From: DASXTB01 sp036505615
GTDB taxonomy: Bacteria; Acidobacteriota; UBA6911; JACQSX01
DNA: 7,341 nt
Direction of reading: 5' to 3'
Assembly (NCBI GenBank): GCA_036505615.1
Contig: DASXTB010000343.1
Location: 1-7,341, forward strand
In this document: in pieces, positions 1 through 6,318 of the stretch
Numbering within the stretch: position 1 is the stretch's first letter
How the letters are laid out: every line of letters starts with the position of its first letter
The notes under the pieces: generated by a model
Database searches by the model: none
What the model saw: only the letters and a program-made list of their open reading frames with translations
What the model was told of the DNA's origin: nothing
Made by a program: the position numbers and the translations under genes

Positions 1-234
1 CGCGGCGCGCTGTCGTTATCCGCTGTTACCTTCGAATACAACTTGATACTTGCGTTGGTATTACATGCGTCCCGGCCATTTTTACGGCGATTGTTTTCAC
101 ATCTTCCTCTGTCGAACCAGTGCAGTTCACAGTTCGGCAGCTCTGATACGGCCCGCAAATGTCAGACTTCAGGAGTCCCCTTCGATCAATTAACAGAGCC
201 GGAAGAGCCGCCCAAAATCCGAGCCCACAAGAAC

Positions 235-254
235 TGTGGGTAACTTGTTGATAA
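235..254 (-). promoter_or_regulatory. Tandem pair of DnaA-box-like 9-mers
   Basis: The plus strand reads TGTGGGTAA at 235-243 and TGTTGATAA at 246-254. On the minus strand these are TTACCCACA and TTATCAACA, each one mismatch from the DnaA-box consensus TTATCCACA. Their starts are 11 bases apart, about one helical turn, with the same orientation, and an AT-rich segment follows 60 to 110 bases to the right. No further close box was found in the spacer, and no dnaA, dnaN or rpmH gene is visible. The pair could be part of an origin, a DnaA-responsive element, or chance. Confidence 0.25.
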
Positions 255-362
255 GTAATTCAGAGGGTCAAGCACAGGGCCAAAAATGGCGCAGTTCAGC
301 GAAATGCCCAATTTCAAGTCAATAAATTCGCTTTCAATTTAATAAGTTATCAAAGTAATTCA
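253..362. repeat. 10-base direct repeat, copies 100 bases apart
   Basis: AAGTAATTCA occurs at 253-262 and again at 353-362. The first copy is preceded by TTGAT and the second by TTATCA, so the flanks are partly inverted relative to each other. In an AT-rich spacer of this size a 10-base repeat can arise by chance, so its meaning is uncertain. Confidence 0.25.
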
Positions 363-580
363 AAACATGGATTTGATGGCAGTTCCAGTAAATTAGACGA
401 ATCGATCTCCTCTTGAGACCTTGAAAAGGAATCCTTTCGCCACAAGAGACCACATTCGACATGCAAAGGGAGTTGAAAACCGCCTTTGACTGAGCCAATC
501 AGACCACCGTGCGATACGTTACAATTTGCATCGCATAAACAAGCTGATAATCCGACTAATCGTCCTGTTGTTTTATCGCG

Positions 581-609
581 TTGACTACTCATAGGGTAGA
601 TGTTAGAAA
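581..609 (+). promoter_or_regulatory. Candidate sigma-70-type promoter for rpsT
   Basis: A -35 element TTGACT (581-586, five of six matches to TTGACA) is followed after 17 bases by TAGAAA (604-609, four of six matches to TATAAT). Transcription would begin near 616, giving a short leader of about 20 bases that still contains the whole Shine-Dalgarno site. A second, weaker alternative is TTGTTT (568-573) with TAGGGT (592-597). The position fits a single-gene rpsT transcript. Confidence 0.45.
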
Positions 610-624
610 GACTGCATTCATTTG

Positions 625-630
625 AGGAGG
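625..630 (+). promoter_or_regulatory. Strong ribosome binding site that fixes the rpsT start
   Basis: AGGAGG is a perfect Shine-Dalgarno core, six bases before the TTG at 637. The next in-frame TTG upstream (622) lies at the edge of this site and so has none of its own. This is the strongest ribosome binding site in the window. Confidence 0.8.
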
Positions 631-636
631 CATTCT

Positions 637-906
637 TTGGCTGTCCATCCATCGGTTATCAAAAGGCATCGTCAGAGCGAAAAGAGACGGGCAAGAAACG
701 TGGAATCAAGGACCAAACTCAGGACTTTGATCAAAAAGGCACGGCAGGCAATCGAGTCGAAAAACCCAGAGACTGTTTCCGATCAGATCAGAGCGGTCAA
801 TCGAGCCTTAGGCAAAGCTGTCGGCAAGGGAACAATCACGCGCAACACAGCCTCTCGCTGGCTATCGCGGCTATCGCGCTCAGCAAGCCTCGCTGCGACG
901 GCCTGA
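637..906 (+). CDS. rpsT: Small ribosomal subunit protein bS20
   Basis: S20 binds 16S rRNA in the small ribosomal subunit and helps its assembly. The 89-residue product begins M-A-V-H-P-S and continues with the basic S20 signature RQSEKRRARN near residues 13-22, then a Lys/Arg-rich helical body (KLRTLIKKARQAI). Length is normal for the family (about 85-90). I chose the TTG at 637 because the family starts M-A-x-x-x-S and AGGAGG sits six bases upstream; the longer frame from 622 adds five residues that do not match the family. E. coli rpsT also starts with UUG, and there the weak start matters for autogenous control. The gene has its own promoter candidate and converges on lptE. The C-terminus (SRSASLAATA) is variable and not unusual. 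Identification is firm. Confidence 0.95.
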   Translation: MAVHPSVIKRHRQSEKRRARNVESRTKLRTLIKKARQAIESKNPETVSDQIRAVNRALGKAVGKGTITRNTASRWLSRLSRSASLAATA

Positions 907-931
907 TGCCAATCAGATTTCCGGCTTAGGC

Positions 932-952
932 AGTGCGGTTCTAGAACGCTCT
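932..952. terminator. Weak hairpin between the convergent genes rpsT and lptE
   Basis: The 57-base gap between the two converging stop codons contains the perfect palindrome GTTCTAGAAC (938-947). It can be extended imperfectly with a bulged G and one mismatch to 932-952. It has no run of T on either strand, so it is a poor intrinsic terminator. It is the only symmetric element in the place where a two-way terminator would be expected; Rho or a downstream site may do the work instead. Confidence 0.2.
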
Positions 953-963
953 CACCCCGCACA

Positions 964-1572
964 TCAAAACATTTCCATGAGTCTCTGATGGAGTTCTCGA
1001 GCGAAACGCTCCATTAGGTCCTCGCGCATCCGGCGACTTTCGGTTTCAGTGAGCTGTATATCCGTCAAGCTACGCACATTCGAGGTGTTCAGTGTTTGGT
1101 TTTGAAATTTTGAGGATGTTGTCACAACCGCAGCCCGCTCACCGGCGTAAATCTCGCTTAGCCGAATACCCTGCCCACGCCACAATATTTCACTCGGCTC
1201 TCGACGACGAAAGGTTGTGTCGACAATCAATGTGGCTTCAAATTGCAGGACCTCGGCATTTTGGTTTACTGACGCCGTCAGGCTGTCGAAGGAACGCACG
1301 ACCCCACTCAAAATTGCATCCGCCCGATCCGGCTGATCCACGAGTTGCAGCTCGCCCCGGCGATACAACTCACCTCGCAGCGCTGTGGTTATCTCGGGCC
1401 CCAAGCCGACGTCCCGAGTTCGATTAAGAAACGGTTCTACATATACCGAGTGGATGTCTTTCGGAAAAAGATCGCTCCGTCCTGCGAATTGATAACCACA
1501 CCCGAGCAGGCATAGAAACGCAAGATAAGTGCAGGGCCCAATCAAAGATCGAAATATCCGTTTTTGGCTCAT
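964..1572 (-). CDS. lptE: LPS-assembly lipoprotein LptE
   Basis: LptE is the outer-membrane lipoprotein that plugs the LptD barrel and helps insert lipopolysaccharide into the outer leaflet. The 202-residue product has a basic N-terminus (SQKRIFRS), a hydrophobic stretch and the lipobox L-L-G-C with the lipidated Cys at residue 25. The mature start C-G-Y-Q-F-A-G is characteristic of the LptE/RlpB family. The body follows the family pattern: a short I-x-S-V-Y-V-E-P-F strand, N-R-T, then alpha/beta repeats, with AD-x-I-L-S-G near the middle and a charged C-terminal helix. The start ATG at 1572 lies four bases after the leuS stop. GAGGG (1581-1585) is eight bases upstream, overlapping the end of leuS, so translation is probably coupled. 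It is the last gene of the minus-strand block. The family diverges fast, but lipobox, length and position after leuS agree. Confidence 0.87.
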   Translation of the reverse strand: MSQKRIFRSLIGPCTYLAFLCLLGCGYQFAGRSDLFPKDIHSVYVEPFLNRTRDVGLGPEITTALRGELYRRGELQLVDQPDRADAILSGVVRSFDSLTASVNQNAEVLQFEATLIVDTTFRRREPSEILWRGQGIRLSEIYAGERAAVVTTSSKFQNQTLNTSNVRSLTDIQLTETESRRMREDLMERFARELHQRLMEMF

Positions 1573-1576
1573 CCTT

Positions 1577-4054
1577 TTAACCCTCCGCCACGATATTCAC
1601 AAGCCGACGCGGGACATGAATAACCTTTTGCACCTTTTTGCCATCGAGAAAACTTCTGACTTTCTGATCCTGCAATGCCTCCGACTCGATTTGGGTTTGG
1701 TCCACATCAGCCGAAACGGTAATTTTGCCGCGCACTTTGCCATTGACCTGGACCACAATCAGTAGCTGCTCTTCTTCCAGCGCTGCTTCGGAGTATTTCG
1801 GCCAAGAAACGGCATCCAGACCGCCTCGATGATCTAGAGATTCCCACAGCTCGCTCGCGACATGAGGCACAAAGGGATAAAGCATGGTGATAATCGTTTC
1901 CAACCCTGCTTTGATGACCGGCGTCCCCATTTCGAGCTTAGACCCATCTTGGACGCTGGCACTGAGAGCGTTGAAAAGTTCCATGATGGCTGCAATCGCC
2001 GTATTGAAGTGAAATCTCGATTCGATGTCTTCCGTGACCTTCTTAATGGTCCTATGAATCAACCGGTACAGATTCCTAAGATCGCCGGGAAGCTCGTTTT
2101 GCGAAAAATCTGACCTCGCCGCGACCAAAGCCTCGCGATGTTCGAATGTGAAGCGCCACAAACGTGTAAGAAACCTGTAAGCCCCTTCCACTCCTTGATC
2201 GCTCCACTCCAGATCCTTTTCCGGAGGACCAGCGAAAAGCTCGAACAATCGTCCGGTGTCGGCACCATATTTGTCGCGGATCACGTCGTCGGAGACAACG
2301 TTGCCCTTTGACTTTGACATCTTGGCACCGTCCTTGACAACCATGCCTTGGGACAGGAGCGCGTTAAACGGCTCATCCACCTTCACCAGTCCAAGATCGC
2401 GCAACACCTTAGTATAAAACCGCGCGTAGAGAAGATGGAGCACAGCGTGCTCGATACCACCGATGTATTGATCCACTGGCATCCAGTAGGCCGCTGCGTC
2501 CCGTTCGACTATGCCTTCCTTGAAGTGGGGCGAACAGTAGCGGAGAAAGTACCAGGATGACTCTACGAAAGTGTCCATCGTGTCGGTCTCGCGCCGCGCG
2601 GGACCGCCGCAACGCGGGCAAGTAGCGCGGACAAATGCGGCGTGGGTGGACAGCGGGGAGCCTCCCTTACCGCTGATTTGGACATCATGTGGCAACACGA
2701 CCGGGAGATTTTCCTCCTTTTCGGGCATCATACCGCAGGCATTGCAGTAGAGCACGGGAATCGGGGCACCCCAATAACGCTGGCGGCTTATTCCCCAGTC
2801 GCGCAGGCGATAGTTGACCCTCGCTTTTCCAAGGCCTCGCTCGACTAACCAGTCGATCGCCCGTCGCTTAGCGTCGGCCACCGTAAGTCCATTGAGGAAA
2901 CCTGAATTGATTTTGATGCCGGCGCCAGTATACGCCTCGCCGTTCCATGCCGCCGGCCGGCTAACTGTCTCGATGATGTCGAGCCCGTGCGTCTTCGCGA
3001 AATCCCAGTCCCGCTGGTCCTCTCCGGGCACCGCCATGATAGCGCCGGTACCGTAGATCATGAGCACATAGTCCGCGATAAACAGCGGTATCTCCCTTCC
3101 GTTAAAGGGATTGATCACGTGCGCAGAGAGTCGGAGGCCGTGTTTTGGCCGGTCTTCGGCCACGCGTTCCTGCTCAGACTGCTTGAGCACTTCAGCGCGG
3201 AACCGTTCCACCTTCGCCTGCTCAGCAGGTTCGGTCACCAATCGGTCCACCAGCGGATGTTCGGGTGCCAGTACAGCGTAGGTCATGCCGAATCCAGTGT
3301 CGGGCCGTGTGGTAAACACCCGAACCTTCAGGTCCGGGCGGCCCACTACCGGCAGGTCGAATTCGGCGCCCTCGCTGCGCCCGATCCAGTTTTTCTGCAT
3401 CGTGATGACCCGTTCGGGCCAGTCTGTAAGTCGGTCGCACCAATCCAACAATTCATCTGCGTAAGCGGTGATCCTGAAGAACCAGCCGTCGATATCACGC
3501 TTGCTGACCTCGGACTCGCACCGCCAACAACGGCCGTCCTCAACCTGCTCGTTGGCCAGAACCGTCTGGCACGAGGGGCACCAGTTCACACTGGAGCGCT
3601 TACGGTATGCCAACCCGCGCTCGAGCATCCGGATGAAGACCAGTTGTTCCCAACGATAGTACTCGGGGTCGCAAGTCGCGATTTCACGGTCCCAGTCGTA
3701 AGAGATTCCCATCTTCTTCAGCTGATCCCGCATGTAGGCGATATTTTCCGTCGTCCACTTGGCAGGGTGAATTCCACGTTCGATCGCAGCGTTCTCTGCA
3801 GGAAGCCCAAAGGCATCCCATCCCATAGGGTGGAGCACATTGTAGCCTCTCATTCTTCTAAAGCGGGCGATCACGTCGCCGATCGCATATACACGGACGT
3901 GACCCATGTGGATGCGCCCGGAGGGATACGGAAACATCTCAAGCACATAGTACTTGGGCTTTCCCGGATTCTCTGTGACCTGGAAGGTTCTGTTCTCCTC
4001 CCAAATCCGCTGCCACTTGTCTTCTATGGCCTTGGCCCGATACCGATTTTCCAT
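1577..4054 (-). CDS. leuS: Leucyl-tRNA synthetase
   Basis: This cytoplasmic class I enzyme attaches leucine to tRNA-Leu using ATP. The 825-residue product is of normal bacterial length. In order it shows the HIGH-type motif H-M-G-H (49-52), a zinc knuckle with Cys 159, 162, 176 and 179, the CP1 editing domain with TTRPDT (Thr253) and MAVPGEDQRD (Asp346), a second Cys pair in CNACG followed by TCPRCGG, KMSKS (578-582), and an anticodon-binding plus C-terminal domain (VQVNGKVRGK). I chose ATG 4054 because the family begins with M-x-x-x-Y; the frame runs 38 codons further up, but that part lies inside nusB. The start is seven bases after the nusB stop with no clear Shine-Dalgarno site, so reinitiation is likely. 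In the editing site Glu345 stands where many family members have His, and Gly254 follows Thr253 where a large hydrophobic residue is usual. Confidence 0.97.
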   Translation of the reverse strand: MENRYRAKAIEDKWQRIWEENRTFQVTENPGKPKYYVLEMFPYPSGRIHMGHVRVYAIGDVIARFRRMRGYNVLHPMGWDAFGLPAENAAIERGIHPAKWTTENIAYMRDQLKKMGISYDWDREIATCDPEYYRWEQLVFIRMLERGLAYRKRSSVNWCPSCQTVLANEQVEDGRCWRCESEVSKRDIDGWFFRITAYADELLDWCDRLTDWPERVITMQKNWIGRSEGAEFDLPVVGRPDLKVRVFTTRPDTGFGMTYAVLAPEHPLVDRLVTEPAEQAKVERFRAEVLKQSEQERVAEDRPKHGLRLSAHVINPFNGREIPLFIADYVLMIYGTGAIMAVPGEDQRDWDFAKTHGLDIIETVSRPAAWNGEAYTGAGIKINSGFLNGLTVADAKRRAIDWLVERGLGKARVNYRLRDWGISRQRYWGAPIPVLYCNACGMMPEKEENLPVVLPHDVQISGKGGSPLSTHAAFVRATCPRCGGPARRETDTMDTFVESSWYFLRYCSPHFKEGIVERDAAAYWMPVDQYIGGIEHAVLHLLYARFYTKVLRDLGLVKVDEPFNALLSQGMVVKDGAKMSKSKGNVVSDDVIRDKYGADTGRLFELFAGPPEKDLEWSDQGVEGAYRFLTRLWRFTFEHREALVAARSDFSQNELPGDLRNLYRLIHRTIKKVTEDIESRFHFNTAIAAIMELFNALSASVQDGSKLEMGTPVIKAGLETIITMLYPFVPHVASELWESLDHRGGLDAVSWPKYSEAALEEEQLLIVVQVNGKVRGKITVSADVDQTQIESEALQDQKVRSFLDGKKVQKVIHVPRRLVNIVAEG

Positions 4055-4061
4055 TTGAGGG

Positions 4062-4478
4062 CTATTGTAATTTTGCGCAGCCTGAGTGGGCCACCTGATC
4101 CAACACACCATTGATAAAGTTTGGAGAGTCGTCCGTGCCAAAGCGCTTGCCGATTTCGATGGCCTCATCCAAACTGACGTTCAGAGGGATGTCCGGGCAG
4201 AAAACCAGCTCATAAGTGGCCATGCGTAGAATCACAAGATCAACCTTGGCCATGCGCAACAGCTTCCAGTGTTCAGTGCATTGTTGAATAAGTCGATCGA
4301 TTTTTGCCCGCTGACTCACGACTCCCGACACCAAACGGCGGGCAAATTCCTTTGCTTCTGCGCTGCCTTCGAAATGACTAAGAAAGAGTTCCACGGCGGC
4401 AATCGAAGCATCGCCGGTTATCTCGATCTGGTATAAAGCTTGTAGGGCTAGTTCCCTGCCCTTACGTCTGGTTCCCAT
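4062..4478 (-). CDS. nusB: Transcription antitermination factor NusB
   Basis: NusB pairs with NusE (ribosomal protein S10), binds boxA RNA and supports antitermination, chiefly in rRNA operons. From ATG 4478 the product has 138 residues. It starts with the family pattern G-T-R-R-K-G-R-E-L-A-L-Q-A-L-Y-Q, is all-helical by composition, and ends with the conserved block LDEAIEIGKRFGTDDSPNFI followed by N-G-V-L-D. The start is uncertain by two codons. The nearest Shine-Dalgarno-like AAGGG is five bases before an in-frame TTG (4484) but 11 before the ATG. The frame is open to a TTG at 4538, but those extra residues do not fit the family. It follows ribH by 81 bases, a pairing seen in many bacteria, and precedes leuS by seven bases. 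Confidence 0.95.
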   Translation of the reverse strand: MGTRRKGRELALQALYQIEITGDASIAAVELFLSHFEGSAEAKEFARRLVSGVVSQRAKIDRLIQQCTEHWKLLRMAKVDLVILRMATYELVFCPDIPLNVSLDEAIEIGKRFGTDDSPNFINGVLDQVAHSGCAKLQ

Positions 4479-4559
4479 GATCAACCGTGCCCTTGTGAGC
4501 TGTTGATTCGCGACGAAGACTTTCTTTAAGTTAACCAACCGACAATTCCGAATGCTGGC

Positions 4560-5030
4560 TTACCCTGGGAGCTGACGAATAACATTGATCATCTCAACGG
4601 CTGTCAAGGCAGCCTCGTATCCCTTATTCGCATCTTTGGAACCGGAGCGTTCCATTGCTTGCTCGACGTTATTCGTCGTCAAAACCCCAAAGCCAATGGG
4701 AATCCGATACTTCGAGACGGCCTCCCCGACTCCTCGAGTCACCGCGTCGGATACATATTCGAAATGCGGCGTATCTCCTCGAATCACCGCGCCTAAGCAA
4801 ACCAGCGCATCATATTTTCCGCTGGCGGCCATCTGCTCGGCCAGCAAAGGTATCTCGAATGCACCGGGAACGCGAATGACGGTAATATCGTCATCTTCGC
4901 CACCATGGGTCTTCAAGCCCTCCAAGGCTCCGTCCAGTAACTTCTCCGTTATGAAATTATTGAACCGGCTCACGATAATACCGATCTTGATCCCCCGCGC
5001 ATCGAGCTTGCCTTCAATAATCTTCGTCAT
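4560..5030 (-). CDS. ribH: 6,7-dimethyl-8-ribityllumazine synthase
   Basis: The enzyme condenses 5-amino-6-ribitylaminouracil with 3,4-dihydroxy-2-butanone 4-phosphate to form lumazine, the next-to-last step of riboflavin synthesis; family members form pentamers or 60-subunit shells. The 156-residue product has all family motifs: S-R-F-N (21-24), P-G-A-F-E-I-P (55-61), G-A-V-I-R-G-D-T-P-H-F-E-Y-V with the general-base His at 89, F-G-V-L-T-T, and a late S-G-S-K-D-A-N-K-G segment that contributes to phosphate binding. Length is normal. The ATG at 5030 is 23 bases after the ribBA stop, with no clear Shine-Dalgarno site, so coupling to ribBA is likely. One of its two substrates is the product of the RibB reaction, which matters because the RibB domain next door looks inactive. 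Confidence 0.97.
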   Translation of the reverse strand: MTKIIEGKLDARGIKIGIIVSRFNNFITEKLLDGALEGLKTHGGEDDDITVIRVPGAFEIPLLAEQMAASGKYDALVCLGAVIRGDTPHFEYVSDAVTRGVGEAVSKYRIPIGFGVLTTNNVEQAMERSGSKDANKGYEAALTAVEMINVIRQLPG

Positions 5031-5053
5031 GAGTCTGCGCTGACTACGGCCAG

Positions 5054-6280
5054 TTACTGCTTGGCGGGCTTGGATTCGAGGTTGGAAAAAATATGCCCCA
5101 GCTTACTCTGTTTCGTGCGAAGATAGTGAATATTGGTGTCGCGGGGCGGAATCTCCAGCGGCACCCGTTCTTCCACTTTAAGTCCGTACCCTTCGAGGCC
5201 GAGGATTTTGCGCGGATTGTTGGTCAATAAACGGATGCTTTGAACGCCGAGATCGCGCAGCATTTGGGCGCCGATGCCATAGTCCCGGAGATCCTCTTTA
5301 AAGCCTAATTCAAGATTAGCTTCTACGGTATCCAATCCTTTATCCTGCAAGGCATAGGCCTTGATCTTGTTGGTAAGACCAATGCCCCTGCCTTCCTGAT
5401 GCATATAAACCAACACTCCCTTACCTTGCTGATCGATTAGTTTTAAAGACTGCCGGATCTGATCGCCGCAATCGCAACGTTCCGAACCGAAAACATCCCC
5501 CGTAAGACACTCCGAATGCAGCCGCACCAGTACACCCGTCGCATCTCCGATATCCCCTTTGACGAGGGCCATATGCTCGGAGCCGTCAACCTCGTTGCGA
5601 TAGACAATCGCCTTATACACGCCTCCGTGTATGGTCGGGAAGACCTCCTCGGCAACGCGTTTAACCAAACTCTCGTTTCGCAATCGATAGGCGATCAATC
5701 CAGTAACCGAGACAATCTTGACGTTGTCCCGCTCGGCCAAGTGCTCCAGATATGGAAGCAGGGCAAGGGAACCGTCATCTTCTAGAATTTGGCAGATCAC
5801 GCCGGCAGGTTTGAATCCCGCTAGTCGGGCCAAATCCACCGAAGCATCGGTTCTCCCCGAACGCGCTAATACCCCACCGCTACGCGCCTGCAGAGGTTGT
5901 ACATGACCAGGAATCACCAGGTCTTCATGCTTGGTGTGATCGGCGATGGCTGCTTTAATGGTGTGTGCTCGACCCTGAGCCGACACCCCATGCACACCTT
6001 CTAGTCTTACCGAAAAAGACGCTCCACAAAGGAGCCCCGCCAAACTGCTGTTCTCCTCAGGGACCAGAGGAATGCCTAATTCCCGAATCCTTTCATCGGT
6101 TAATGTCACGTAGATAATTCCTCGACCATGGTGCAGCATGTGATTAATGATCTCGGTTGTGACCTTTTCCGCGGGGACACAAAAGAAACCGTCGCTGTCG
6201 GACCCCTCCTCGTTGACGAGGATGACCATCCGACCTACGCGGAGCTCCTTAATACCTTCCTCAATGGTTGCTAGCGGCAT
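5054..6280 (-). CDS. ribBA: RibBA-type fusion: degenerate DHBP synthase domain plus intact GTP cyclohydrolase II
   Basis: The 408-residue product has the RibBA layout. The C-terminal part (about 205-400) is GTP cyclohydrolase II, which opens GTP to begin riboflavin synthesis. It keeps S-E-C-L-T-G-D and R-C-D-C-G (zinc ligands Cys258, 269, 271), Q-E-G-R-G-I-G-L, A-Y-A-L-Q, D-L-R-D-Y-G-I-G-A-Q and L-L-T-N-N-P. The N-terminal part (1-199) aligns without gaps to the DHBP synthase core around V-P-A-E, P-G-H-V, G-G-V-L and A-G-F-K-P-A-G-V. The catalytic positions differ (E. coli RibB to this protein): Asp33 to Asn23, Arg37 to Ser27, Glu38 to Asp28, Glu40 to Asp30, Cys67 to Tyr57, metal ligand His153 to Arg143, Glu174 to Gln164, and Thr-Thr before G-V-S-A becomes a single His. 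I infer a cyclohydrolase with an inactive RibB domain. The reading frame is unbroken. No clear Shine-Dalgarno site is seen. Confidence 0.93.
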   Translation of the reverse strand: MPLATIEEGIKELRVGRMVILVNEEGSDSDGFFCVPAEKVTTEIINHMLHHGRGIIYVTLTDERIRELGIPLVPEENSSLAGLLCGASFSVRLEGVHGVSAQGRAHTIKAAIADHTKHEDLVIPGHVQPLQARSGGVLARSGRTDASVDLARLAGFKPAGVICQILEDDGSLALLPYLEHLAERDNVKIVSVTGLIAYRLRNESLVKRVAEEVFPTIHGGVYKAIVYRNEVDGSEHMALVKGDIGDATGVLVRLHSECLTGDVFGSERCDCGDQIRQSLKLIDQQGKGVLVYMHQEGRGIGLTNKIKAYALQDKGLDTVEANLELGFKEDLRDYGIGAQMLRDLGVQSIRLLTNNPRKILGLEGYGLKVEERVPLEIPPRDTNIHYLRTKQSKLGHIFSNLESKPAKQ

Positions 6281-6318
6281 AGTCTAGTACCGGGAGTCCG
6301 AAATGGCTGAAGGTGAAA

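Larger units (their letters stand above)
1..580. other. Long stretch without a recognisable gene, left of rpsT
   Basis: I see no supportable gene here. The plus-strand frame open from the left edge to 243 gives about 80 residues with no recognisable motif and no good start signal. The minus-strand frame across 350-652 overlaps the rpsT start and also matches nothing I know. No tRNA T-loop or rRNA-like sequence was found. The part from about 310 to 365 is clearly AT-rich. Two DnaA-box-like 9-mers lie at 235-254, and a 10-base direct repeat occurs at 253 and 353. The stretch could be a regulatory or replication-related spacer, the decayed remains of a gene, or the end of a gene cut by the left edge. 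Confidence 0.5.

Noticed and set aside
26..100. Minus-strand 24-codon frame starting GTG with a purine-rich AGAGGAAGAT before it
   Set aside because: The ribosome-binding-like sequence is attractive, but the peptide is short and matches nothing known, so it is not called.
1..243. Plus-strand frame open from the left edge (about 80 codons)
   Set aside because: No recognisable motif, low-complexity Ser/Pro/Arg-rich composition and no evidence for a start; a truncated gene end cannot be excluded.
425..437. Near-palindrome with arms AAAGGA and TCCTTT around a single A
   Set aside because: Short and with no fitting neighbour gene; likely chance.
350..652. Minus-strand open frame of 100 codons
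   Set aside because: It overlaps the rpsT promoter, ribosome binding site and start, and the translation has no recognisable motif.
600..929. Plus-strand open frame of 109 codons across rpsT
   Set aside because: It is the shifted frame of rpsT, which is clearly the real gene.
2987..4114. Plus-strand open frame of 375 codons antisense to leuS
   Set aside because: It lies wholly opposite conserved leuS and nusB codons, matches no family I recognise and has no clear start signal; long antisense frames arise from codon bias.
4585..5043. Plus-strand open frame of 152 codons antisense to ribH
   Set aside because: It mirrors ribH codons, and the Ser/Pro-rich translation is typical of a reverse-complement artefact.
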